Origin: an uncultured Halomonas sp.
GTDB lineage: Bacteria; Pseudomonadota; Gammaproteobacteria; Pseudomonadales; Halomonadaceae
DNA length: 64,000 bases
Direction of reading: 5' to 3'
NCBI RefSeq assembly: GCF_947490095.1
Contig: NZ_CANLFS010000011.1
Coordinates: 1 to 64,000, forward strand
Part shown: positions 1 through 9,428 of the stretch, piece after piece
Layout of the letters: each line of letters begins with the position of its first letter
How positions within the stretch are numbered: the first letter of the stretch is position 1
The notes under the pieces: model-generated
What the model was told of the DNA's origin: nothing
The model's input: the letters and a program-made list of their open reading frames with translations, nothing else
Databases searched by the model: none
Translations under genes and position numbers: made by a program

Positions 1-71
1 CAGCAGTGAAACCGCTTAGCGCCGATGGTAGTGTGGGGTCTCCCCATGCGAGAGTAGGTCATCGTCAGGCA
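1..71 (+). rRNA. rrf: 5S ribosomal RNA, 3' part (truncated by window start)
   Basis: The first ~70 bases match the 3' half of bacterial 5S rRNA: a GCGCCGATGGTAGTGTGG block, then GGGTCTCCCCATGCGAGAGTAGG, broken here only by the closing helix ending in CAGGC. The 5' half lies outside the window. An rrn operon therefore runs into the window on the plus strand, and a terminator follows within 10 bases. The exact 3' end is uncertain by a few bases. Confidence 0.88.
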
Positions 72-79
72 CTTATATC

Positions 80-117
80 GAAAAAGCCCCGAACATTCAC
101 GTGTTCGGGGTTTTTTC
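80..117 (+). terminator. Rho-independent terminator of the rrn operon
   Basis: A stem of CCCCGAAC pairing with GTTCGGGG around a short loop is followed by six T residues. An A-run before the stem makes it able to work in both directions. It sits directly behind the 5S gene. Confidence 0.9.
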
Positions 118-201
118 ATGTCTGGTGGGTGGTAGGACGATAGGACGCCAGGACCGACGAGATTGTTATCGGGCTTGTGCCAGCCGCCAGCCGCCAGTCG
201 A

Positions 202-277
202 TCATCGTCAGGCACTGATATCGAGCTTATAGCGAACAGCGCCGAACATTCACGTGTTCGGGGGTTGTTCATATCTG
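202..277 (+). repeat. Second, decayed copy of the 5S tail and rrn terminator
   Basis: This stretch repeats the TCATCGTCAGGCACT sequence that ends the 5S gene at about 59, then CCGAACATTCACGTGTTCGG and a broken T-tract, then ATCTGGYGG. The body of the 5S gene is missing and extra bases separate the two blocks. It is best read as a remnant of an rrn-tail duplication or of recombination between rrn operons. The rest of 118-446 holds no gene that I can see. Confidence 0.65.
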
Positions 278-450
278 GCGGAGCCTCCCTCCTGCAATGA
301 TGCCGCCGCCTGCCAGATGACGCCACGTTAAGCGCTTGCTCTATGCCCGGTGCGCCGATCCTTGCCGGGCCAACGCAGTATTACCGGGCGGATGGGGGAG
401 GGTGGCTCATCGATGCCATGCGGCGGATTCTTGCGTTAGTTTGTGAAGCA

Positions 451-488
451 CGAAAAAAAGCCCGGACCTCAAGGTCCGGGCTTTTTCG
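451..488. terminator. Bidirectional terminator downstream of gdhA
   Basis: A perfect stem, AAAGCCCGGACC pairing with GGTCCGGGCTTT, around a TCAA loop, with A-run and T-run on the two sides. It closes the minus-strand gdhA transcript and could also stop read-through from the rrn side. Confidence 0.9.
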
Positions 489-512
489 TCGCCTTGGCGC
501 TGAGCCGTGTGT

Positions 513-1931
<1,419 letters not shown>

Positions 1932-1938
1932 CTAGGAC

Positions 1939-1966
1939 TATATAGCAATGCACCATTATGCATCAA
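1939..1966 (-). promoter_or_regulatory. Probable sigma-70 promoter of gdhA
   Basis: On the minus strand TTGATG (1966-1961) and TATATA (1944-1939) are separated by 16 bases, about 75 bases before the gdhA start. The imperfect palindrome TGCACCATTATGCA overlaps the spacer and could be an operator. The rest of 1866-2190 shows no gene. Confidence 0.5.
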
Positions 1967-2190
1967 CTGTATGGGTCATGCGTGGGTTATGCGCTGTGAG
2001 GGGGCAGGGTCATGATTCGGCTCCGGGAACGCCGGCATGTGTCTTCCCGATGCGCCTTCGTGCGCCGCTGCGCCGGGCTTGCCGGGGCGATGGTGGACGC
2101 TTCCCCCGAGGGGGGAGGGGTGCTAAGGTTCTCCGCCGCCGAGTTCCCGGCGAAAGACCAGGTCCCGAGCATTGTTAAGGAAGGTGCGGC

Positions 2191-3270
2191 ATGGAGAAGA
2201 CGATGACTGACCCGGTAGAGCTGCTCTGTTACTGCCGCCCCGGTTTCGAGCCCGACCTGGCCGCCGAGCTGGTCGATAAGGTCGCTGCGCTCGGCAGGGC
2301 GGGGCAGGCCGATTATGCCCAGGGGGCGGGGTTCGTGCGGTTCCTGCTGCCCCAGGGAGAGGCGGCGAATGGCCTGCATCGTGATCTGCCCTTGAGCGGC
2401 CTGGTCTTTGCCCGGCAGAGCCTGGTGGCATTGCCGCCATTGACGCTGTCGCGGGATGATCGTCTGACGCCGATTATCGACCAGGTGATGGCTAGCGGCT
2501 GGAGTTTCGACAGCGTCTGGCAGGAAACCCCGGATACCAACGATGGCAAGGCGCTGGCCGGACTGGCCAAGGCGCTGGAGCGTCCGCTCACTTCGCTGCT
2601 CAAGAAGCGCAAGGCCCTGCGCCGCAAGGCCGGTGGCCGCCGCCTCCATCTGCTGTGGAGCGCCGGTGATCGTGTACAACTGGGCATGAGTTTTCCGGGT
2701 AACCGCAGCGAGCTGCCGGGGGGGATCCGTCGTCTGCGTTCTCCCCGGTCGGCTCCCAGCCGTTCCACTCTCAAGCTGGAAGAAGCCTGGCACGAGTTTG
2801 TGCCGCGGGATGAATGGGATGAGCGTCTCGGCGATGGCATGCAGGCGGCGGACCTGGGGGCGGCACCCGGCGGCTGGACCTGGCAGTTGGTACAGCGCGG
2901 CATGCATGTCTACGCTATCGACAACGGCCCGATGGACAAGGCGCTGATGGCGAGCGGGCTGGTCGAGCACCTGCATGAAGATGGCTTTACCTGGGAGCCA
3001 CCGTATCGCCTGGACTGGTTGGTCTGCGATATCGTCGATAAGCCGTCACGGGTCGAGGCGATGGTGGAGCGCTGGCTGGTGAGGCGCTGGTGCAAGGAGG
3101 CAGTGTTCAATCTCAAGCTGCCGATGAAGCGGCGCTGGCCGGAAGTGGAGGCCTGTCTGCGGCGGCTTGACGAGGCGCTGAAGGCCTCGCGAGTGGAGGC
3201 CGAGATCGCCTGTCGTCACCTCTATCATGATCGTGAAGAGGTGACGGTGCATGTGCGGATCAAGGGGTGA
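2191..3270 (+). CDS. rlmM: 23S rRNA 2'-O-ribose C2498 methyltransferase
   Basis: RlmM methylates the 2'-hydroxyl of C2498 in 23S rRNA with S-adenosylmethionine. The 359-residue product opens with the family signature LLCYCRPGFEPDLAAEL (an RNA-binding THUMP-like domain) and has the SAM-binding motif ADLGAAPGGWTWQL at about residues 211-224, then the Rossmann-fold methyltransferase domain to the end. Two in-frame starts are plausible. ATG at 2191 is preceded by AAGGAAGG, and ATG at 2203 is preceded by GGAGA. It is divergent from gdhA and ends 4 bases before the convergent monooxygenase-fold gene. Confidence 0.93.
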   Translation: MEKTMTDPVELLCYCRPGFEPDLAAELVDKVAALGRAGQADYAQGAGFVRFLLPQGEAANGLHRDLPLSGLVFARQSLVALPPLTLSRDDRLTPIIDQVMASGWSFDSVWQETPDTNDGKALAGLAKALERPLTSLLKKRKALRRKAGGRRLHLLWSAGDRVQLGMSFPGNRSELPGGIRRLRSPRSAPSRSTLKLEEAWHEFVPRDEWDERLGDGMQAADLGAAPGGWTWQLVQRGMHVYAIDNGPMDKALMASGLVEHLHEDGFTWEPPYRLDWLVCDIVDKPSRVEAMVERWLVRRWCKEAVFNLKLPMKRRWPEVEACLRRLDEALKASRVEAEIACRHLYHDREEVTVHVRIKG

Positions 3271-3273
3271 GGC

Positions 3274-3564
3274 TCAGTGCGAGGTGGGCTCGTAGATGCG
3301 AATGCGTTCCTCCTCGGTGAGCAGTGGCTGCAGGCCCTGCATCACCCGAGAGCGGGTCTCGCTGGTGTACCATTCCTTCCAGGCGCGCAGGTCGCGCCAC
3401 TTGGTAATCATCAGACGCCGGTCACTGTGACCCATTTCCACGAGGCTCTCGCCACCCACGAAGCCCCTGGCACCCAGAGACTGTCGCATGGCTTCGCGGG
3501 CCGCTTGTTCGTATTCCTCTTCGAGTCCGGGCATGATGCGGCGTTCGATAATGATCTTGATCAT
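3274..3564 (-). CDS. Antibiotic biosynthesis monooxygenase (ABM) domain protein
   Basis: A 96-residue single-domain protein of the dimeric alpha-beta barrel (ABM) fold. It starts with a beta strand, MIKIIIERRI, and holds the typical helix rich in E, A and R and the late strand LMITKWRD followed by a W-x-x-W-type helix (AWKEWYTS). Family members are small cytosolic oxygenases or ligand-binding proteins, and the substrate cannot be told from the sequence. A GGAG site precedes the start. It is convergent with rlmM and divergent from the tusA-like gene 46 bases away. Confidence 0.75.
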   Translation of the reverse strand: MIKIIIERRIMPGLEEEYEQAAREAMRQSLGARGFVGGESLVEMGHSDRRLMITKWRDLRAWKEWYTSETRSRVMQGLQPLLTEEERIRIYEPTSH

Positions 3565-3609
3565 CTTGCAGGCTCCGACTGATTTTTTTTAGCAACCACG
3601 AGGTCCTCG

Positions 3610-3849
3610 ATGGCGGAAATACACGACTTTCAGGCCGAGCTCGATACCACCGGGCTCTACTGCCCCGAGCCGATCATGCTGATGCACAACAGGGTCCGCG
3701 ACATGCAGGCGGGCGAGGTGCTCAAGGTGATCGCCAGCGACCCGGCGACCACCCGCGATGTACCCAAGTTCTGCCAGTTCCTGGGCCATGAGCTGACTCA
3801 TCAGCAGCGGCTCGATGACAGCTACGTCTACTTTATCCGTTTGGGCTAG
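3610..3849 (+). CDS. tusA: TusA-family sulfurtransferase
   Basis: A 79-residue protein with the two-layer TusA/SirA fold. The essential motif CPxP is present as LYCPEPIM (catalytic Cys about residue 18). TusA accepts persulfide sulfur from IscS-type desulfurases and passes it on for tRNA 2-thiouridine synthesis and molybdenum cofactor work. Length and the motif D-T-x-G-L-Y-C-P fit true TusA well. Paralogues of the same fold exist, so the symbol is probable, not certain. It ends in a 4-base overlap with the convergent hypothetical gene. Confidence 0.85.
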   Translation: MAEIHDFQAELDTTGLYCPEPIMLMHNRVRDMQAGEVLKVIASDPATTRDVPKFCQFLGHELTHQQRLDDSYVYFIRLG

Positions 3850-4577
3850 TCCTGTCCCGGCGGCGGCGTGGGTGTAGCGGTATCGCCATCCGACACGACC
3901 ATCAGGGCCAGTGCCTCCAGGGTCGCCGGGTCTTCCTGGCGAATCCGGTTGGCGATCTGTCGCTGGAAGAAGTAGACCAGGCGGTGGCGGCTGTGCCCGG
4001 GGTAGAGGCAGGCATCGCCGAGCAGGATCGGTGTCTGTTCCACGCGGCGTTCGTCGGCGAGCAGCGCCTCGACGCTTCCGTCGCTGTAGAGGCGCCAGCC
4101 GAATACCTGCTTGAGCTGCCAGGGATTGTCGCCCTCATCCATGCATAGGGCGTAGGTGCCTTGAATCTCGGGCAGCTGCTGGATCAGGGTGACCTGCTCG
4201 GTTTCCTCGTAGTCGAAGTAACCGGCTGCATACTCCAGCTCCATCAGCTTGTGCTCGGGGGCGACGTCAAACAGCTCCTCGGTCTCGGGGTCGCGATAGC
4301 CGACGAAGCGGCCATGGTCGTCATCGTCGAGATGCTGACAGGGCGTCAGCGACTCCATCCACGGCACCAGTCCCACTACCTCGCCATCTTCGCGAAGGCC
4401 CCAGGCCAGCAGTGGCATGCCATAGAGGGTGTCGGGGGTGGCGTCGAGGCGATACACCATCTCGAGCCCGTCGAGTTCCGGTGCCAGGCGGACCAGGCGG
4501 CGCCTGGCCTGCTGATGCTGGCGCCTGGCATCCAGGTCGATGACCTGGGCCGAGCGGGGTGACAGCTGGGTTCCCAT
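3846..4577 (-). CDS. Conserved hypothetical protein, 243 residues
   Basis: I do not recognise a characterised family. The product is acidic and soluble, without signal peptide or membrane segments. It begins with a basic Q/R-rich stretch (residues 10-30), then a mixed region holding LLAWGLREDGEVVGLVPWMESL and a DDDDHGRFVGYRDP loop. The C-terminal helix ends in a Pro/Thr tail. The length and coding bias fit a real gene, and a GGAGGG ribosome site sits 5 bases before the ATG. It may act in the cytosol; no role is proposed. Confidence 0.7.
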   Translation of the reverse strand: MGTQLSPRSAQVIDLDARRQHQQARRRLVRLAPELDGLEMVYRLDATPDTLYGMPLLAWGLREDGEVVGLVPWMESLTPCQHLDDDDHGRFVGYRDPETEELFDVAPEHKLMELEYAAGYFDYEETEQVTLIQQLPEIQGTYALCMDEGDNPWQLKQVFGWRLYSDGSVEALLADERRVEQTPILLGDACLYPGHSRHRLVYFFQRQIANRIRQEDPATLEALALMVVSDGDTATPTPPPGQD

Positions 4578-4735
4578 GGTGTCCCTCCAGGTGCTGCTTG
4601 ATCATGGAACCGGGCCGGGCGACAAGCGCCTCGGGCCGGGACGGAAGCACTCTGCGTCATACGAGAACCACCAATAGCATAGACCCGCCCACAGGTTAAG
4701 CCCATGGCGCATGAAGTCATCATGGGACACGAGAC

Positions 4736-5788
4736 TCAACAGCGTGAGGCGAGGCGCCGGCGTCGTTCCAGATGGCCCTGCCAGGCCCGACGAAATCCCG
4801 TGTAGGGCGCCTCGGCCTCGTGTCGGGAGAGCCAGGCGCGGTGGTACGCCTGCACGGCCTGCGGAGGGGTCTCCACACCATCGAAGAGGGGGGCGAGGCC
4901 TGCCAGCCACCGCGTGGCGGCATCATCGAGTGCCGCGACCCAGCCGGTGAGTCGCTGGGCCTCGGGTGTCTGCCCGGGCCTGGCGATAAAGCTCTCCGAC
5001 GGACAGTGCCCGGGGGCGGCGAGTGCCTGGTCGAGCAGGGCATTGGCCTCCCTCAGGCGCTGTTCGCCGAGTACCAGGGTGCGCAGCAGTTGTGCCGTGT
5101 AGGAGCGCTCGTTGAGGGCCTGGAGGTGGCCCTCGAGTGCTTCGGGGTCGGGCAGTGCCAGGCGTGCCTCGAAGGGGGCGTGGCTGAGCCGGTGAAGATA
5201 GTCGAGGGCGGCCAGCTGCTCACTCGGGGGTGCCAGGGCATCCGGCTCCAGGGCCGAGCTGACCCGGGAGAAGCTCTGCGCCCACGCGTCTGAGCCGAAG
5301 AGCCCGTTCCAGGTGGCGAGGGGCAGCTGGCGGCGCTTGGTCGTGACGAGCCGCTCGAGGCGCGCCAGGTCGTCCGGGGCGAGACGGTCGGCTACCTCGC
5401 TGTTCCGGCATGCCGTGAGGCGCCGCCATAGCTCGAGCGCATATTGCCAGCGCTGGCTGGCGGGGGCGACGCGGCCCAGGGTGCTGTTGTGTTCTGCTAC
5501 CAGCGTGGTGATATGGCATTCGCGCAGGGCGTAGACGTTGAGCAGGCTCTCGCGCGTTTCGGGCACGGGCAGGCGACGCTCGCGGAGCTCGGGAAAGGCA
5601 CCGATATTGCGCGGCTGGGCGTGCTCGGGCGGCGCCACGCCGAGGCGCTCGGCGAGGGCCGCCTGATAATCGCGCAGCAGAAGGTCGCTGGTGCCCCCGC
5701 CGTCGCAGCCTGCCAGTATCAGTGCCAGGGCGATGCCCAGGGCGCCGCGGTATAGAGCATCAGGGATGAAGCGGGTCGCGTTCGTCAT
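4736..5788 (-). CDS. DUF3080 family lipoprotein
   Basis: A 350-residue envelope protein. Its N-terminus has a hydrophobic stretch ending in the lipobox LILAGC (lipidated Cys about 28), so it should be a membrane-anchored lipoprotein. The body matches the gammaproteobacterial DUF3080 family (RDYQAALAERL near the start, LNVYALRECHITTLVAEHNS in the middle). No enzymatic motif is visible and its function is unknown. Its first 29 bases overlap the 3' end of the MATE transporter gene on the same strand, so the two are probably co-transcribed and translationally coupled. Confidence 0.82.
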   Translation of the reverse strand: MTNATRFIPDALYRGALGIALALILAGCDGGGTSDLLLRDYQAALAERLGVAPPEHAQPRNIGAFPELRERRLPVPETRESLLNVYALRECHITTLVAEHNSTLGRVAPASQRWQYALELWRRLTACRNSEVADRLAPDDLARLERLVTTKRRQLPLATWNGLFGSDAWAQSFSRVSSALEPDALAPPSEQLAALDYLHRLSHAPFEARLALPDPEALEGHLQALNERSYTAQLLRTLVLGEQRLREANALLDQALAAPGHCPSESFIARPGQTPEAQRLTGWVAALDDAATRWLAGLAPLFDGVETPPQAVQAYHRAWLSRHEAEAPYTGFRRAWQGHLERRRRLASRC

Positions 5789-7208
5789 GAGCCACCGCCT
5801 TGCCGATTCGTCTCAGGCGTTCGCCGAGCATTATGGCGGCGACGGTGAGCCCCGCAATCAGGCCGATCCAGTAGCCATGAACGCCGAGGGGCCCCGTCAG
5901 GCCGGGAACGCCACGGGTGCCCAGCCAGTGGCCACCGGCCATGCCCACCAGCCAGTAGGATGCCAGGGTGATCACCATGATGATACGGGTGTCCTTGTAG
6001 CCGCGCAGTGCGCCGGCCAGATTGACCTGCAGCGAGTCGGAGACCTGGTAGATCATGGCCAGCAGGACCAGCGACAGGGCCAGCCCGGCCACTTCCGTAT
6101 TGCGAGTATAGAGGCCGATCACGGGTTCCGCGGTGAAGCGCAGCAGCAGGCTATTGAACAGCGCCACGGCCAGGCAGAAGGCGATGCCGTGCCAGGCGAC
6201 TCGACGCGCATAGCGATAGCGTTGCTGACCCAGGACGTTGCCGACCCGCACCGTCAGCGCCATGCTCAGCGACAGTGGCAGCATGAACAGTAGGGAGGTG
6301 TAGTTGAGTGCCACCTGGTGGGCGGCCACGGTGACCTCCCCGAGGCTGGCGATAAACAGGGCGATCAGCGTAAATAGCGTGACCTCGACGAAGATCGATA
6401 CCCCGATCGGGAGTCCCACGTAAAGCAGCTCACCGATCATCGGCCAGTGGGGGAGACGCGGAGCCTGCCACAAGGCGACCCTGCCATAGGCCCGCGAATG
6501 GCGAGTATAGAGCGCCATGGTCAGGCACATGGTCCATAGCGAAAGGGCGGTGGCGATGCCGCAGCCCAGGGCCCCAAGCGCCGGCAGTGCCTGGATCCAG
6601 TCCGGCAACCAGGGGCCCAGCAGGCCGGTCATTCCGTCACCGCCGTAGATCAACACGAAGTTGCTGGGCACGTTGACGGCGAGCCCCGCCAGGCTGATCC
6701 ACAGCGAGGGACGGGTATGGTTCATGCCGTCGGAGAAGGCGCGCAGGGCCTGGAAGAGGGCGGCCCCGGGCATGCCGAAGGCCACCGCGAAGAGATAGGT
6801 ACGAGAGCGCTCGGCGACCGCCTCGGGGACGTCCATCAGGGTGAAGATCGGGACCACCGCGAACCACAGCAGGCCGGCGGCCAGCACGCCCAGCGCCAAG
6901 GCCACCCACAGGCCCTGGTGCACGTTGGGCGTGATCTCGGCGGTGCGTTGGCCGCCCAGCAGCTGGGCGACGATGGGGGTAAGTCCCATCAGGGTACCGG
7001 TCATGAACAGCATCAGCGGCAGCCATAGGCTGGAGCCCACCGACACCGCGGCCAGGTCGGTGGCGCTGAGCCGGCCGGTCATCATCACGTCGGCTACGCT
7101 CATGCCCGCCTGGGCCAGCTGGGCGCCGCAGATCGGCAGGGCCAGTGCCAGCAACAGGCGAGTCTCGTGGCGGGCGGTATCAAGAAGGGTGGCTAACAGG
7201 CGGCTCAA
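5760..7208 (-). CDS. MATE family multidrug efflux transporter (NorM-like)
   Basis: A 482-residue inner-membrane protein with twelve predicted hydrophobic segments in two halves, the MATE architecture. The N-terminal motif ALALPICGAQLAQAGMSVADVMMTGRLS is typical of the NorM branch, which exports cationic drugs in exchange for Na+ or H+. The start is TTG at 7208, chosen because GGAG lies 8 bases upstream and no ATG is available before the first membrane segment. It is followed by, and overlaps, the DUF3080 gene. The substrate cannot be told from sequence. Confidence 0.9.
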   Translation of the reverse strand: MSRLLATLLDTARHETRLLLALALPICGAQLAQAGMSVADVMMTGRLSATDLAAVSVGSSLWLPLMLFMTGTLMGLTPIVAQLLGGQRTAEITPNVHQGLWVALALGVLAAGLLWFAVVPIFTLMDVPEAVAERSRTYLFAVAFGMPGAALFQALRAFSDGMNHTRPSLWISLAGLAVNVPSNFVLIYGGDGMTGLLGPWLPDWIQALPALGALGCGIATALSLWTMCLTMALYTRHSRAYGRVALWQAPRLPHWPMIGELLYVGLPIGVSIFVEVTLFTLIALFIASLGEVTVAAHQVALNYTSLLFMLPLSLSMALTVRVGNVLGQQRYRYARRVAWHGIAFCLAVALFNSLLLRFTAEPVIGLYTRNTEVAGLALSLVLLAMIYQVSDSLQVNLAGALRGYKDTRIIMVITLASYWLVGMAGGHWLGTRGVPGLTGPLGVHGYWIGLIAGLTVAAIMLGERLRRIGKAVAHDERDPLHP

Positions 7209-7320
7209 GACGTGCGCTCCAGGCAGTCGATCGGGGGGCGCTTATGCTAGCAGGGCCAGGCGTTTTTTGCCCGACTCTCGGCGGGTATACTGATGCTTCA
7301 CCCACGACCATGGAGGCCGC

Positions 7321-7878
7321 GTGAAACATCGCCTCGAGGACATCATCGCCCTGTTCGACGGGCTGTTTCAGGCGTCTTATCAGACGCGCCTGGTGCGCGG
7401 GGGAGAAGAGCCCCTCTACCTGCCTGCCGACGCCGACTCACCCTGGCATCGGATCATTTTCGCGCGGGGCTTCTTCACCAGCGCGCTGCACGAGATCAGC
7501 CACTGGTGCATCGCCGGTGCTCGGCGTCGCGGGCTCGAGGATTACGGCTACTGGTATCTGCCCGATGGGCGCGATGACGCCCAGCAGCGTGACTTCGAGG
7601 CCGTGGAGGTGGCGCCACAGGCGCTGGAAATGCTTTTTTCCCGCGCCTGTGGCCTGCGCTTCCATATCAGCGTCGACAACCTCGACGGCGACGCCGAGGT
7701 GGATCGCGACGCCTTCCTGGCCAGGGTCGAGGCGCGGGCCCGGCGCTATGAGCGGGAGGGCTTGCCACGCCGGGCCGAGGCGCTGCATGCCGCCCTGGAG
7801 GCCTTTTACCGTGATGGGGCACCGCTTGCCGAGGCGGTGGCGAGGGGACGCCATCGCCTGCTGGGAGAGTCGGCCTGA
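7321..7878 (+). CDS. epmC: Elongation factor P hydroxylase
   Basis: EpmC (YfcM) hydroxylates the beta-lysyl-lysine of EF-P as the last step of that modification. The 185-residue product has the family's metal-binding core HEISHWC (His57, Glu58, His61), preceded by IIFARGFFTSAL and followed by a tyrosine-rich stretch DYGYWYLPDGR. The start is GTG at 7321, with GGAGG close upstream. The partners epmA and epmB are not in the window. It is divergent from the MATE gene. Confidence 0.92.
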   Translation: MKHRLEDIIALFDGLFQASYQTRLVRGGEEPLYLPADADSPWHRIIFARGFFTSALHEISHWCIAGARRRGLEDYGYWYLPDGRDDAQQRDFEAVEVAPQALEMLFSRACGLRFHISVDNLDGDAEVDRDAFLARVEARARRYEREGLPRRAEALHAALEAFYRDGAPLAEAVARGRHRLLGESA

Positions 7879-7893
7879 CGCGCTACCGATGTG

Positions 7894-8415
7894 TCACTCG
7901 TCGTTGAGGCCGTCGTCGAGGCGTTGATGGAGATGCAGCATCACCTCGACCTCGTGCTCGGGACGCAGCGGCTCGAGGCCCATTTCACCGAACAGCTCGC
8001 CCCGGGCGCGGGCCCAATCGCCGGGGGCGAGGCCGTCATACAGGCTGTCCGCGGGGGCCAGCTCGACGAAGGGGTCGAGGCCAAAGGTGTCGAATAACAG
8101 AGAAAGCGCCGCCTCGTCGTCGCCGACGCCGGCCGTGAACAGCGTGGCGTTGAAATGATCGTTCTCCAGTTCGCGGATCACGTCCAGCGGGCTTACCCCC
8201 ATGCTGCCCAGTTCCTCGAGGCTGTAACCGCCGAGGGAGACCAGCTCGGCCTCCAGCCACTCATCGTCGGGCTGGATCAGGGTGTGCTTGATGCGCCCAT
8301 CGGGCAGGGTCCAGGCGATCGCCAGCGGCAAGCCGCCTGCATCGCCGGTCTCCACGGCGATAAAGCCGGGGAGCGAAGTGTCATCGCCTTGGGATGGCAT
8401 GTCGGGAGTCCTCAT
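7894..8415 (-). CDS. Exonuclease-like (RNase H fold) protein, probably degenerate
   Basis: A 173-residue soluble protein. The N-terminal FIAVETGDAGGLPLAIAWTL followed by DGRIKHTLIQP resembles the opening of bacterial 3'-5' exonuclease-like proteins of the DnaQ fold, where the motif is D-x-E; here the first Asp is Ala (A-V-E). Later pieces (LGGYSLEELGSMGVSPLDVIREL, then GDDEAALSLLFDTFGLDPF) line up with the 'HGIS-x-E-E-L' and second-Asp regions of the same family. The fold call is my inference from pattern similarity. The start overlaps the end of tatD by 4 bases (ATGA), so it is in the tatD operon. Confidence 0.6.
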   Translation of the reverse strand: MRTPDMPSQGDDTSLPGFIAVETGDAGGLPLAIAWTLPDGRIKHTLIQPDDEWLEAELVSLGGYSLEELGSMGVSPLDVIRELENDHFNATLFTAGVGDDEAALSLLFDTFGLDPFVELAPADSLYDGLAPGDWARARGELFGEMGLEPLRPEHEVEVMLHLHQRLDDGLNDE

Positions 8416-9344
8416 GGTGTTGTCTCATCGTGGCTCGCCTCGCGGGGGGCGCTCGCTTCCAGCCGGAAGAAGCGCCGGGCCGTTGTGGTCGTGGCCGTTG
8501 CCAGGTCGATCTCGGCGTCGCCACGCCAGTAGGCGATCTCACGCAGGATCCAGGGCAGCAGGGCCGGTTCGTGACGCCTGCCCTTGAGTTTGGCAGGCAG
8601 GTTGCGGGGGAGGAGATAGGGGCAGTCGGTTTCGATCATCAGCCGCGTGGCGGGGATCTCGGCGACCCGTTCACGCAGGTGATGGCCGCGACGTTCGTCA
8701 CACAGCCAGCCGGTCAGGCCGATATGCAGGTCCAGGTCGAGATAGCCGAACAGGGTGGCGCGGTCGGCGGTAAAGCAGTGCACCACGGCATCCTGGATCT
8801 CATCGCGCCAGGCATGCAGCATCTCGCGCATGCGTTGCCCGGCATCGCGCTCGTGGATAAACAACGGTTTACCCGTCTCTGCGGCCAGTCCCAACTGAGC
8901 CTCGAAGGCATGCTCCTGCTCGGCGGGGGTAGAGAAATTGCGGTTGAAGTCGAGCCCGCATTCGCCCACCGCCACCACCTCGGGCTGGCGGTAGAGTTCC
9001 CGCATGGCGGCCTCGAGGCGGGGGTTCCAGTGGCTGGCATCATGGGGGTGCACCCCGGCGGTGGCATGCAGCGCCAGGTCCGCCCCTCCGTGCCGGCGGG
9101 CCAGGGCGACGGCCTGCTCGGCATGTTCGCGGTCGGTGCCGGTGAGGATCAGCGTGGTCACATTGGCCGCCCGCGCGCGGCTCAGCACCGCCGGGAGGTC
9201 CCGCGCAAAGCTGTCATGGGTCAGGTTGGCGCCGATATCCACCAATGGGGCGGGGGCGGTGAAGCGCAGCGCCTCGGGGAGAACGTCGTCGAAGGGGTCG
9301 GCCACGCCTTGGCTCCTGTGCATGAGGGTTGGTAAAGGGGCCAT
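8412..9344 (-). CDS. tatD: TatD family metal-dependent DNase
   Basis: TatD is a Mg-dependent 3'-5' exonuclease with a TIM-barrel amidohydrolase fold, linked to DNA repair under oxidative stress. The 310-residue product has a strong match to E. coli TatD: LVDIGANLTHDSFARD, TAGVHPHDASHW, the family signature VAVGECGLDFNRNFS, the histidine motif VVHCFTAD and the late IETDCPYLLPR. E. coli TatD starts near LVDIG, so the first ~30 residues are an extension and a later start is possible, though no internal ATG fits. The downstream exonuclease-like gene overlaps its stop. Confidence 0.9.
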   Translation of the reverse strand: MAPLPTLMHRSQGVADPFDDVLPEALRFTAPAPLVDIGANLTHDSFARDLPAVLSRARAANVTTLILTGTDREHAEQAVALARRHGGADLALHATAGVHPHDASHWNPRLEAAMRELYRQPEVVAVGECGLDFNRNFSTPAEQEHAFEAQLGLAAETGKPLFIHERDAGQRMREMLHAWRDEIQDAVVHCFTADRATLFGYLDLDLHIGLTGWLCDERRGHHLRERVAEIPATRLMIETDCPYLLPRNLPAKLKGRRHEPALLPWILREIAYWRGDAEIDLATATTTTARRFFRLEASAPREASHDETTP

Positions 9345-9428
9345 TCTACCCGTCGGTGACTTGCCGCGGCCACGTTCGGTCGCGCTTGCGTTACACTGGC
9401 GGCCTTCACGATCAAGAGAGGTTCGCGC

